DNA of 64,000 bases from Clostridiales bacterium (GTDB lineage Bacteria > Bacillota > Clostridia > Lachnospirales > Lachnospiraceae): the NCBI GenBank assembly GCA_018372435.1, contig JAHAJA010000010.1, forward strand, positions 59,408-123,407. The letters are read 5' to 3'. The notes beneath the pieces are model-generated. The model saw only the letters and a program-made list of their open reading frames with translations. It was not told the DNA's origin and did not search any database. Shown one piece after another: positions 24,400 through 34,900 of this stretch. The translations under genes were made by a program, and so were the position numbers. Within the stretch, counting starts at the first letter, position 1. The number at the start of each line of letters is the position of its first letter.

Positions 24400-25665
24400 T
24401 TATTTTTCTAATAATTCTTGTACAGCAGCATCAACATTTTTAAGTGTTGTATCAAGATCCTGAACTCCTAATAAATAAGCTTGTAATTCAGTACCATATG
24501 TTTCGTGTGCTCCTGCCGCTATGCCCCATTCATTCCATGGACAATATACGTTTCCAGCTGCAAGTGTTTTAGAAACACCTGTATATTCTTCTGGTAAATC
24601 AAAGGTTGCTCCATCAAGATAAGAAGAACCACCTTGGTTGTTTTCCCATAATGCCTTCTGTCCGTCTACTGTAGAAAGAGCTTCCAATACTTTCATAGCT
24701 GCATCCTTATTCTTAGAGTTCTCATTAACAGCAAATCCGCAACCAGGACCACCAATTAACCAACCATCACTAGCCTGTGTACCGTAAAATGGCATCATAT
24801 CTATTTGTAACTCCGGATTCTTTGATTGAATTGTTTCCAAATCCCAAGGACCAGAACAAAACATTGCTGCTTCACCAGTTGCAAATTGTTCCAAAGCCTG
24901 ATCATGATCAATACCTGTCATATCTGATGTGTAGATTCCCTCAGTAATCATTTCTTCCCATTTTTCAAGATATGTGTTCCATGTACCTTCAAGTGTAATA
25001 TCACCTTCTCTGTACTTTTCTCCAAAACCGCTTCCAGCGTCTGTAGATAGATATTCAGCTGTTACAAATGCCATAGAGTTCTTTAACATTGGCTCCCAAG
25101 ATTTTAATCCTGCTGCCAATGGAGTAATTCCAAGTTCTTTGAACTGTTTACAAACAGCAATATATTCATCAAATGTTGTAGGTAATGTAATATTGTTTTC
25201 TTCAAATAATGCTTTGTTATAATAAATTCCTTCAAACCAACTAATTCCTGGTAATGCATATGAACTTCCGTCATAACTATATACACTTGTTCCTGCATCA
25301 GAGTATTTTGCTGCTAACTCATCCACTTTAGCAAGATATCCAAGTTTTGCATGTTTCAAAGAAGAAGCAGGGGATTCACAGATAATGTCTGGGCCTTCAC
25401 CAGCTGATAACTGTGTGTCAACAATTGTGTCATAGTTTGCATTGTCGATGAACTGATATTCAATCTCCACATCTGGTACTTCAGCTGCCAAATAGTCTAA
25501 TAAAGCCTGAACAGTATCTTCGCTGTTCCAATAGGTCATTCTAATAGTTGTTTTTTCACTACCTGATGTGTTTGTAGAAACACTATTTGATTTTTTCCCA
25601 CAACCTGAAACCATAGCCGCAACCATAGTTGCGCATAGCAATACACTAATAATTTTCTTTTTCAC
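24400..25665 (-). CDS. Sugar ABC transporter substrate-binding lipoprotein
   Basis: A 421-residue family 1 extracellular solute-binding protein. The lipoprotein signal has lipobox VSGC with Cys22, followed by a short Ser-rich linker. The mature part has the typical RMTYWNSEDTVQALLDYLAA start, LSAGEGPDIICESPAS and a C-terminal GWLIGGPGCGFAVNENS region. It starts with GTG at 25665 after GAGGAGGAATTTAA. It delivers the sugar to the two permeases. Confidence 0.94.
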   Translation of the reverse strand: MKKKIISVLLCATMVAAMVSGCGKKSNSVSTNTSGSEKTTIRMTYWNSEDTVQALLDYLAAEVPDVEIEYQFIDNANYDTIVDTQLSAGEGPDIICESPASSLKHAKLGYLAKVDELAAKYSDAGTSVYSYDGSSYALPGISWFEGIYYNKALFEENNITLPTTFDEYIAVCKQFKELGITPLAAGLKSWEPMLKNSMAFVTAEYLSTDAGSGFGEKYREGDITLEGTWNTYLEKWEEMITEGIYTSDMTGIDHDQALEQFATGEAAMFCSGPWDLETIQSKNPELQIDMMPFYGTQASDGWLIGGPGCGFAVNENSKNKDAAMKVLEALSTVDGQKALWENNQGGSSYLDGATFDLPEEYTGVSKTLAAGNVYCPWNEWGIAAGAHETYGTELQAYLLGVQDLDTTLKNVDAAVQELLEK

Positions 25666-25766
25666 TTAAATTCCTCCTCAATAAATGTTATGTTCTTATT
25701 TTACTTGGTACAGGCTGAATAAGAAATTGTACAATTTTTAGAAAAGTAACACATTTTTAAGGGATT

Positions 25767-25813
25767 AAAAAAAGATACTATTAATACCACTTAAGTAGTA
25801 TGATAGTATCTTT
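25767..25813 (-). terminator. Terminator of the kinase-regulator operon
   Basis: Eleven-bp outer stem AAAGATACTAT/ATAGTATCTTT with an inner palindrome ACCACTTAAGTAGT, followed on the minus strand by seven T. It separates the two-component genes from the transporter operon. Confidence 0.88.
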
Positions 25814-25823
25814 TCTGTGTTAT

Positions 25824-27545
25824 TTATATTTTATTAGGTATGTTTTTTCTGATTTTCACTGTAAAACAAATCATTCCATTATTAGTTATACTGCTAAAAA
25901 CACCACACTCTATATCATAATAAATCCGAATTCTTTCCCTAATATTGTAAATTCCATATCCTTTATTCGGTGTATTTAGAATTGTATGAATTTGCTCCTT
26001 ATCCATTGCAGGTCCATTATTATATATATTGAATATAAGAAAGTCATTAGAGATTTCATACTGGACTTTGATCTGTCCTCTTACATCATCATGACAAATA
26101 TCCACACCATGACAAATCGCATTCTCTACTATTGGTTGCAATAAAAAGTTCGGCATCTCATTCTCTAATCCCTCTTTCGCAAGGTCATATTCCACATCGA
26201 AACTGTCATCGTGTGTTCTTCTTTGTAATTCTAGATAGGATGTTATATTATCTAATTCATTCTTAACAGTAGTAATTTGATTGCCACCATTTAATGTAGT
26301 CCGGTAAAACTTTGCAAGCAAGCCGGTTATTTCACTAATCTCATCCTGTTCAGCTCTGATCGCCTTCCATTTGATACTAGATAAGCAATTATATAGAAAA
26401 TGTGGATTTATCATTGCCTGTAGTGCCCTTAACTCCGACGCTCGCTTTTCTAAGCCAATCTGATAAACCTGATTAACCATATCTTTTAGTTTTCCACTCA
26501 TACTACTTAAGCTATTAGCCACCACACCAATTTCATCTGAGGAATGTGTATCAATCTTAAAATTGAAGTCCCCATCTGCAACTCTTTCAGCATACACTTT
26601 CAATTCCAGTATTCGTCTACTCAAGATTTTGGATATTACACTGATTAGAATGAAGATGAGACTCAAACATAATCCCACTATCAATAACGTAGTCCCTAGA
26701 ATACTATATAGTTGTCCCGAAATCCCTTGTTTATCCACATAATAATATACTCGCCAACCATTATCTAATTCGTCTGTACTCTTTAACACATATTCATTTG
26801 TTTCTTCGTTGTCTATAATCGAGCCGTCTAATATTTTCTTCACAATTAATGACTCCAGCTCCTCATTCTCTAGCGCTTTATTATCAATAATTTGATTTTT
26901 GTCATCAAGTACTAAAACACCATTATTCAGATATTCTGATTGGTGAAGTGGCGTTAGCAATTTACGTGGATATACCTCTAGCTTCATAACACCTATAGAT
27001 TCAGATGAAGATTTTGTATCTAACAGTGTTCTTGTTGCAAATATCTTCCCATCTTCAAATGTCCATTGCGTCTTAAAATTTGATTCATGATAAGGATACC
27101 AAGCTTCATTCTCACATTCACGTATTGGTTTCAAAAAGCTACCAATGGAATCTTCAATATATGGAGAATACACTTCAATGCCTTTTAGACTATTATCACT
27201 GGTAATAAAGTACCAAAAAGTTGGCTCAACTGAATTATTCATTAACTGCGCAATCTCACTAGCACTATTATTCTCATTACTAAGAGAGTTTCTGAATTCA
27301 CTATTATAAGACAGGTATTTGATATTGTCATTTTCTCTTTGTATATTACTTGAGAGATTGTATTCGATGGAGCTAAGATTATTTTCTATTATCCTATAGG
27401 TTTGTTCCATTAAGTTTTTGCGTGCGATGTGATAGGAATATGTACCCAATATTATGATTGGAAGTGAAATCAATATTAAATAACTTATTACAAGTTTTTT
27501 TCTTATTGAAGCATCTCGGTAATACCAAACAAGTAATTTCTTCAT
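25824..27545 (-). CDS. Sensor histidine kinase, YesM/LytS type
   Basis: About 573 residues from the ATG at 27545 (MKKLLVWYYRDASIRKKL), which is four bases after the regulator stop; an open frame extends upstream inside the regulator gene. Two membrane helices (about 15-38 and 280-303) flank a large extracellular sensor domain. HAMP follows, then a His_kinase domain with the phosphorylated His in INPHFLYNCLSSIKWKA and an HATPase with GYGIYNIRERI. This class typically senses extracellular sugars or their binding proteins and acts on an AraC-type regulator, as here. Confidence 0.93.
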   Translation of the reverse strand: MKKLLVWYYRDASIRKKLVISYLILISLPIIILGTYSYHIARKNLMEQTYRIIENNLSSIEYNLSSNIQRENDNIKYLSYNSEFRNSLSNENNSASEIAQLMNNSVEPTFWYFITSDNSLKGIEVYSPYIEDSIGSFLKPIRECENEAWYPYHESNFKTQWTFEDGKIFATRTLLDTKSSSESIGVMKLEVYPRKLLTPLHQSEYLNNGVLVLDDKNQIIDNKALENEELESLIVKKILDGSIIDNEETNEYVLKSTDELDNGWRVYYYVDKQGISGQLYSILGTTLLIVGLCLSLIFILISVISKILSRRILELKVYAERVADGDFNFKIDTHSSDEIGVVANSLSSMSGKLKDMVNQVYQIGLEKRASELRALQAMINPHFLYNCLSSIKWKAIRAEQDEISEITGLLAKFYRTTLNGGNQITTVKNELDNITSYLELQRRTHDDSFDVEYDLAKEGLENEMPNFLLQPIVENAICHGVDICHDDVRGQIKVQYEISNDFLIFNIYNNGPAMDKEQIHTILNTPNKGYGIYNIRERIRIYYDIECGVFSSITNNGMICFTVKIRKNIPNKI

Positions 27546-27549
27546 AAGA

Positions 27550-29064
27550 TTACCTCTCTCTGAACTGCTTTGGTGTAATACCATAATAGTTTTTAAATAA
27601 TCTGTTAAAATACGATTGATTATCATAGCCACATTCACGGGCAACTTCAACGATCTTTAAGTTTCCTTCTTCTAGTAAGATTTTTGCCTTTGCCATCTTT
27701 ATATCTGTTATATACTTAATTAGTGTCTTACCAGTTTCTTTCTTGAATATGTAACTAACATAAGCAGGTGCTAGGTTTACAGAATCTGCTATATAATTCA
27801 AACTAATATCATGCCTATATTCTTTCTCCACTAAGTTTATGATTTTTTGTACGATTCTAGAGTTATCTACATTCTCTAATAGTACTGTATTAAGCATCTT
27901 ATCCAAAACTACAGGGAGCTCTTCAATAATTTTCCTTGCATTCTTCAATTGAAATATTTTATCAATAGATTTAATAACTTCTTCTTGTCTCATATTAGGA
28001 TTCTTCTCATATAATGCATAAATAATTGAGTAAAACATATTCTGAATATAGATTTTGCTAATTACATTATTGCTGATAATTGCATCTACTAATTGATTTC
28101 CAAACTGTCTTATTAAGTCCGAATTGTTCAGTTCTATAGCCGTTAGCAATTGTTTCTTTACAACCTCTACATCTAATACATAATGTTCATTAACATTACC
28201 ACTATCCGTCCAGATAATAAGATCCGCAAATCCAAAGATATCATTTCGAATCGTATTAATTATGTGTAGCTCTTCCTTGAAATCAGTTATATTATCTTGT
28301 GGTTGTCCCACTATAATATACAATTCATTCTTCGTAAACTGTTTGATATCTCTCATAATCTTTGTGAGCTGCCCCTCTAGATAATCCTTTTTCATTATGT
28401 CAGAATTCCTAATTAAGAGAAAAGATTCATTTAAAAATAGATTAATATATTCTATATCGTTGCCTAGATACATCGTAATTATCTTCAAGAAATATTCCTC
28501 ATTAGCTTCATAATAGTTATCCAAAAACTCAATATTAATCATACATAACTTCGACTTATTGCTTGGGAATAAGTATTCTTCAGCAGTTTTCTCCTCACCT
28601 TTTGGAATTTCTGAGCTGGTAAAGATTCTATATAATAAATTCTTCTTTCTACTGTCACTTTCGATTTTTTGTTTCTCTCCTGCCTCCTTTTCTGCCTTAA
28701 TAGAACTAATAACACTTGTCATGACTTTTTGAAACTCTTCTAGTTCAATTGGCTTTAATAGATAACTGACCGCATTCGCTTCTAATGCTCTTTTGGCATA
28801 GTCAAACTCTCCATAAGCGCTAAAGATAATTATTTTTATACTCGGATTATACTCATGCACTGCCTTTGCCAAGTCAAGCCCATCAAGGAAAGGCATTTTA
28901 ATGTCAGTAAACAAAATATCAATCGAATGTGTTTGTACATATTCTAGCGCCTTCTGCCCATTCGCCACTTCTGTAATCTCCAATGGATATTCATACTTTT
29001 GAATCAAATAAGTAATTCCTTCTCGTTCTTCTCTTTCATCATCAACCAATAAAATTTTCATCAT
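27550..29064 (-). CDS. Response regulator, AraC-type output (YesN family)
   Basis: A 504-residue regulator. The receiver domain (1-120) has Asp8/Asp9, phosphoacceptor Asp54 (FTDIKMPFLDG) and Lys104 (YLLKPIE). A long linker domain (about 130-390) follows, then a C-terminal AraC/XylS DNA-binding domain with two helix-turn-helix motifs (LNYIADSVNLAPAYVSYIFK and VARECGYDNQSYFNRLFKNY). It is the first gene of the regulator-kinase operon and probably activates the adjacent sugar transporter cluster. Confidence 0.94.
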   Translation of the reverse strand: MMKILLVDDEREEREGITYLIQKYEYPLEITEVANGQKALEYVQTHSIDILFTDIKMPFLDGLDLAKAVHEYNPSIKIIIFSAYGEFDYAKRALEANAVSYLLKPIELEEFQKVMTSVISSIKAEKEAGEKQKIESDSRKKNLLYRIFTSSEIPKGEEKTAEEYLFPSNKSKLCMINIEFLDNYYEANEEYFLKIITMYLGNDIEYINLFLNESFLLIRNSDIMKKDYLEGQLTKIMRDIKQFTKNELYIIVGQPQDNITDFKEELHIINTIRNDIFGFADLIIWTDSGNVNEHYVLDVEVVKKQLLTAIELNNSDLIRQFGNQLVDAIISNNVISKIYIQNMFYSIIYALYEKNPNMRQEEVIKSIDKIFQLKNARKIIEELPVVLDKMLNTVLLENVDNSRIVQKIINLVEKEYRHDISLNYIADSVNLAPAYVSYIFKKETGKTLIKYITDIKMAKAKILLEEGNLKIVEVARECGYDNQSYFNRLFKNYYGITPKQFRER

Positions 29065-29172
29065 GTGTCCACCTCAATACCAATTTACTAAAGACAGTAT
29101 ATCCCACTTTTGATTCATGTGCAATTATTCTTGTTTTTTCTTCATAATATTCAAAAAGACCCAATAGCAAAA

Positions 29173-29227
29173 CTCCGTTAATAAGAATAGCCCCACGCTA
29201 ATGCGCAGGGCTTTCTTATTAACGGAG
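29173..29227 (-). terminator. Terminator overlapping the tRNA-Ser 3' end
   Basis: Fifteen-bp perfect arms CTCCGTTAATAAGAA/TTCTTATTAACGGAG with an inner AGCCC/GGGCT stem; on the minus strand TTTTG follows. The upper arm includes the last bases of the tRNA, so the tRNA end is copied in inverted form. Confidence 0.82.
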
Positions 29228-29308
29228 ACGGCGGGATTCGAACCCGCGTACCCCGAAGGGCTACCGCATTTCGAGTGCGGCTCGTTATGACCTCTTCGAT
29301 ACGTCTCC
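29223..29308 (-). tRNA. tRNA-Ser(CGA)
   Basis: Eighty-six-base class II tRNA: acceptor GGAGACG/CGTCTCC with discriminator G, anticodon loop CTCGAAA giving CGA (reads UCG), long variable arm, and T loop GGGTTCGAATCCC. CCA is not encoded. Its 5' part overlaps the end of holA. Confidence 0.95.
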
Positions 29309-30283
29309 CTTTGAACTATATTTTACAATTAGTAGTTCCACTCCTATTTTATCAATCAATCTACCTGTTTTAATCATTTCTTCTATATCTGTACAGTATG
29401 TTACGGCTTCTTTTAATATCTCTATGGTGAAGTTGTTTGTCTGTGTCAGATACTTGTTTACAGCAAAAGGTGGAACACCAGCTTTTTGGCCCATCGCAGT
29501 ACTTGCCATACCTAGGCGTTTCATCTCTTTGATTTGTAAGAGGATGTTAAAGTGCCTTGTTATTAAGAATAATATTGACATCGGTTTTTCTTTTAATGAC
29601 AACAAATCATAGTATAAGGCAAGTGCTTGTTCCTGACGTTTACTTGCGATTGCATCAATCATCTGAAAGATTTTATTCTCTAACTGTGTTGTACAAACGG
29701 CGTCGATATCCACTTCTGTTATAACGTCACGTTCCATTGCATAGCACACAAGCTTCTCGATCTCTGTTTGTAGATTCTCCATATCGGACCCCGTCTTGTT
29801 TAGGAGATACATCAATGTTCTCTCAGTAATCTTCTTATTATCTTTTGATAATAAGGAAGCAACCCATAATTTTAAGTTTGCTTCATCCATACCATTCATC
29901 TCTGAGATTCGCCCAACATCTTTTACTGCTTTATACATACGATTTCGCTTGTCTACTTCTTCTTCCACAAAGATAAAATGTGTTGTTTCCGGTATATTTT
30001 TCATATAGTCTGCTAGATCACTGGCATTTTTAAAGAATCCACTGTTCTCGATAACAACGACACGTCGATCCGCAAAGAAAGGCAATGTATTCGCAATGCC
30101 AATTACTTCTGGCACATCAATACCCTTTCCATCAAAATGAGAGTAATTCATGGATTCACCCTCGCCGACCATAGCTGCTTTTAATTTATTCTTATACAGA
30201 TTCTTTAAGTATATCTCGCTACCATGTATCAAATAGGCTGGCTTGAATTGATTCAATTTTATATCTTCTTTAATAAACTTCAT
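29285..30283 (-). CDS. holA: DNA polymerase III delta subunit
   Basis: A 332-residue clamp-loader subunit that opens the beta clamp during replication. Recognisable features are FKPAYLIHGSEIYLKNLYK at the start, FADRRVVVIENSGFFK, the Walker-B-like FIFVEEEVDKRNRMYK region, NKTGSDMENLQTEIEKLVCY and ILFLITRHFNILLQIKEMK. It ends KYSSKGDVSKRS with the stop inside tRNA-Ser, a 24-base overlap. AGGAG precedes the ATG by nine bases. Confidence 0.93.
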   Translation of the reverse strand: MKFIKEDIKLNQFKPAYLIHGSEIYLKNLYKNKLKAAMVGEGESMNYSHFDGKGIDVPEVIGIANTLPFFADRRVVVIENSGFFKNASDLADYMKNIPETTHFIFVEEEVDKRNRMYKAVKDVGRISEMNGMDEANLKLWVASLLSKDNKKITERTLMYLLNKTGSDMENLQTEIEKLVCYAMERDVITEVDIDAVCTTQLENKIFQMIDAIASKRQEQALALYYDLLSLKEKPMSILFLITRHFNILLQIKEMKRLGMASTAMGQKAGVPPFAVNKYLTQTNNFTIEILKEAVTYCTDIEEMIKTGRLIDKIGVELLIVKYSSKGDVSKRS

Positions 30284-30446
30284 TTATCTAAACTCCTGTG
30301 GTTTATTTCATATCTTTATTATTTTGTTCTTAATATCTTAAAGCTTAACATATAAACTATCTTCTCATAGTGATTGCTTTCATAATACTTCGCATATTCC
30401 TAGCTATCTTATATTTTATCCACAAACTTATCATTTTACAAGAACT

Positions 30447-31865
30447 TTAGTCACGTTTCTTATCCACGGTCCAGATCATTGGAACTTCTACCAATAACAT
30501 GACACTCCAGCCGATTGCACAGGCAAAAGCGATACCAAGTATTCCGAATCTTGGTGCGAGTATCCATGTAAATATAACTCTTAGAGAAGTCTGTATTAGA
30601 GTTCCAAGGAATGTGATTTTCATCTTGCCCATTCCACGAAAATACCCTTGTACACCATTCGTGAAAGCAGGAAATATATAAAAGAATGCCATAACTAAAA
30701 GATATTGACTACCGATTTCTATTATCTTTGCTGAACTCTTTCCATCAACAAACAACGAGACAAAGAAAGTTCTACACAGTATAGTAACGAGACAAATCCC
30801 TATCCAATATAAGAATTCCATTCGTAAGCCTGTCAGGAAGCCTTTTTTTATTCGCTCTTTTTGATCCGCACCTCTATTTTGTGCCACGAAAGTTGTGATA
30901 CCATGTGAGATACTTTGTTCTGGTGTACATGCGAAGTCATCAATCTTAGTCACAGAATTAAAGGCAGCAATCGTATCAATACCAAGGGAGTTAACTGAGC
31001 CTTGAATTAAGAGTTTACCTAAAGGTTGGCAAGATTGTTGAAGTGCTGTCACTGAACCATATTGTAACGTTCGTTTTAATAGCCCTGCATCTATTCTGAA
31101 TTCTCCTTGTTTAATCTGAAGTATCGGAATCTTACGGTACACATAGATGATTGATAAGATTGCAGACGCTGCTTCAGCAATGACTGTAGTTGTAGCAGAA
31201 CATACGATTCCAAATCCTAGAAACCCAATAAAAATCACATCAAGTATACCGTTAAGGATAGCAGAAAACATTAGGAATTTTAAAGGCGTTTTAGAGTCAC
31301 CTACACTTTTCAGCGCAGAGGCTAACGCATTATAAAAGTATGTAAATGGTGCTCCTAAAAAGGTTATTCGTAGATAAGTCGTTGCCATCGGTAATAAATC
31401 TTCTGGTACATTTAACAAACGTAATAATGGACCTGAAAATATAATACCGATAATCATCAAAGCAACAGAAAAATATAATCCAAATAGAACTGCCGTAGAC
31501 ATCTCTTTCTTTAATTTAGCATAATCCTTAGCTCCAAAGAATTCACTCATTAAAACACCTGCACCCATACAGATTCCAGATATCCCAAGAATGACCATAT
31601 TCATCACTGGATTAGCTATTCCTATGGAGGCCAACGCTTCTTTGCCAATAAATCTACCTGCAATGATAGAATCAACTGCATTGTATGTTAACTGAAATAT
31701 ATTTCCTAAAATCAATGGAATCGCATATCTAATAAGATGACCCCCTATATTTCCTTTGGTCATATCGGTTGTTTTAGATACCTTCTTATTTTCCTCTTTG
31801 CCATCAAAAGAATTTTTCTTGTACTCCATATTCTTTTGTTCTTTGTTCTTCGTTTTCTCTATCAT
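30447..31865 (-). CDS. MATE family efflux transporter
   Basis: About 472 residues from the ATG at 31865 (GAGG six bases upstream; an alternative frame starts at 31883). A polar N-terminal tail of about 45 residues precedes twelve membrane helices. Typical MATE sequence: LIRYAIPLILGNIFQLTYNAVDSIIAGRFIG and the repeat half PLGKLLIQGSVNSLGIDTIAAFNSV. It exports drugs or metabolites in exchange for sodium or protons. It is downstream of comEC by 113 bases. Confidence 0.94.
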   Translation of the reverse strand: MIEKTKNKEQKNMEYKKNSFDGKEENKKVSKTTDMTKGNIGGHLIRYAIPLILGNIFQLTYNAVDSIIAGRFIGKEALASIGIANPVMNMVILGISGICMGAGVLMSEFFGAKDYAKLKKEMSTAVLFGLYFSVALMIIGIIFSGPLLRLLNVPEDLLPMATTYLRITFLGAPFTYFYNALASALKSVGDSKTPLKFLMFSAILNGILDVIFIGFLGFGIVCSATTTVIAEAASAILSIIYVYRKIPILQIKQGEFRIDAGLLKRTLQYGSVTALQQSCQPLGKLLIQGSVNSLGIDTIAAFNSVTKIDDFACTPEQSISHGITTFVAQNRGADQKERIKKGFLTGLRMEFLYWIGICLVTILCRTFFVSLFVDGKSSAKIIEIGSQYLLVMAFFYIFPAFTNGVQGYFRGMGKMKITFLGTLIQTSLRVIFTWILAPRFGILGIAFACAIGWSVMLLVEVPMIWTVDKKRD

Positions 31866-31978
31866 CGTTTTCCTCACGTACAATTATTGTATATCTTATT
31901 CTATTGTACCACACCCTACTATAAATCGTTGATTTTTTGGTTTTCTTTTACCGCAACTTGAACTCTCCTAAATATACT

Positions 31979-34900
31979 CTATTCCCACATCCTTTCCCCA
32001 TCTGTCCTAATAGTAATTGCACCATCCTTCACTGTCCATCTATATGTAATCTGATTTTCTTTAAGTCGATCTAACAACTCCTTATGTGGATGCCCATATC
32101 TGTTTCCATATCCACTTGAGATCCATGCAATTCGTGCACCATAATATTCTAGGAACTCATCTGATGTGGAGTATTTAGAGCCATGGTGAGCAATCTTAAT
32201 AATGTCATAGCGTCTTTTACCTACTGTAAGCTGACTCTTTGTTGTACCCTCCTCCGATGTCTGATTACTGTTTTGATTATCACCAGCTAGTAATTCCTCC
32301 TTAGCAAGATTTATTAATTCATTCTCACCACCACTCTCCAAATCTCCCAACAATAATGCATCAAAATTACGATAAGTAAGTTCTAATACTATAGAGGTAT
32401 CATTCTTAGAATCTGTATTATATTCTGCATACGGGTGTAGACAAGTAAGGGTTAGTTCCCCTTCTGTTATAGTATCGCCTCTACCAAAATAATGTAGAGT
32501 AATTCCTTTCCTCCCTGCTAATTCTTCTATCTTCTTGTAAGTTTCATCTATGAAACTAGTATCTGATAATATTAGATTCTGAATTCCTACTTGTCCATCA
32601 TAGAAGGCTAGGGAGTTTAGTGATGATAATCTTGTTTGCCCTCTATTTCTTCCCCCTATTCCCGCGGCATCTGGCATCCCCTCCATAAGCTCCATGACTC
32701 CATTGATATGATCCGCATCCATATGTGTTAACACTGCGTAATCAATGATTCTAACTCCTTGAGCTTTTAGAAATGGTTCAATTCTGTATTGACCAATTGC
32801 CTTTACATCAGAACTTCCCCCATCGATAAGAATCGATACCCCTTTGGGCGTCTTAATATAGATACTATCTCCCTGAGATATATCTAACATCGTCATGGTT
32901 AAATTAGTACTTGGTAGCCGGATCAATAGAACCCATAGGAAAGCTATTATGTATATCATCTTCTTATGTTTCGTTTTTATAGCCAATTGTATAATTCCAA
33001 TTACTACAACATAATATATTACTATTTGCGCTATACTTGGTTTTCCTGTTAATACTAGATGGAACGGCAAATTGGAAAACATATCACATAACATCTCATA
33101 AAGTTTCAGTATGAAGGTAATTCCAAATCCAAATATCTTAGCCAAATCAATCCACCACAGTCCTATAAGTCCAGCTACAACTCCAAGTGTCATCAAGACA
33201 GAAGTAAGCGGAATTACGAATAGATTTAGTATCATACTGTAGATTGGTATCTCACAAAAGGTACTAGCTAGAATTGGCGCTGTTATAGCACTAATGATCA
33301 TACTAGATTGTAGTGCCTTTCCACGACTTGATTCTCGTAATTTATATTTCTTATATAGCCATTCGTCAAGGGACAAAAGCAATTCATCAAGCTTTTGTTG
33401 TAGGTTCTTGCTTGTGTATTCTTTGTTATGAGATTTATTGTTTTGAGATACATCGTTTTGAGATACATTGCTTTGAGCCTTATTGATAATAGTCTTTTTC
33501 TTTACTAGCTTTCTAATATGTTTTATTAATTCTAATAATTTTTCGAAAAAAATTTGTTCTATATGTAGCTTACCCTGTGATTTGTCCTGTTTTTCTTTGT
33601 AGTGTTTTCCTTTAGCATGCATTTCCTTAACATTCTCTTCCTTAACATGCTTTTCCTTACCGTAACTTTCTTTATCTCGTTTCTCTTTTTCATATTCTTG
33701 TGTTTTCTCTTTCTTGTCCTCCTCTTTTATCTTCCCATATATCTCACCAAATACTGCTAATACACATACCGCTAGGAAGGAAAGTTGGAAACCTGTGTTG
33801 TATAACTGCATGGGATTTTGAAGCAATATAATACAAGAACTTACAGATATGGCGGATAGCATATCATACGTACGACCAATAACGATTGCAAATAAGGATA
33901 CCAGTAGCATCACTACTGCTCGATTGGTTGATACACTAAAATCCGTCATTTGTCCGTAACTAAACACCACAATTGAGACAATTCCTGCATTCAGATATAT
34001 TGGGCATCCCATCTTCTTTAAAATTTTATATAGAAATAAACCTAAGAAGCTAATATGTAAGCCTGATATGGATAAGATATGTGATATTCCATTTCTCTGA
34101 TATAAATTCTTAATATCCGTATCCAGTGCTTGTTTTTCACCAAGAAACATAGCCTGCATTACCCCAGCCTCTTCACTAGGAAGGATACGCTTATATACCT
34201 TTGATACCTTTGCACGCAAGAAAGATAGAGCCATCTGATACCAAGAATAGGAATCCCTGGTGCATTCCATAGTTTCAGCAAACATCTGATAGCGAATATC
34301 TTCTGACATATAGTAGGCGTAGGAATTAAACTGTCCTTCATTGGTGGCTTTCATAATTTGCGATACCGTACCTGTACATAAAACAGTGTTACCTACTCTA
34401 AACCTCGAATTTTTCTCGCCATATGCAATTATTTTTTGTTTAACCTGAATTTGAATATCCGGATTCGGATAGAGTATAACTTTATCTAGATAATAAGATG
34501 TGCTATTTTCTTTTTCTGTAATGCGTACAATCTCACCCTCGACGCTTGCATCGCAATTTCTTTCACAATAGGCATCAAATGCTGTTGGTGCTATTATAGC
34601 ACTCATTCTTCCATAACCAATTAAGATTATGATTGGTAGTAATAATATGAATCGATCTTCCTTGTTAATTCTTTTCTTTCTAATTGATTGTGACACTAAT
34701 TGAATTACTTTTTTAATAATATTGTTAGATGGTAAATCCCTTTTTTCGTCCATGATATTATTACTAATAAAGTTAATATCACTAATAAAATTAATTGTTT
34801 TAGAATCTTTAGTTATACTGTTATTCTCTTTGGGATTAGATCCATCGATAGAATATCGATAATATAGAATACATAGACTTATAATTAGAAAGAATAGAAT

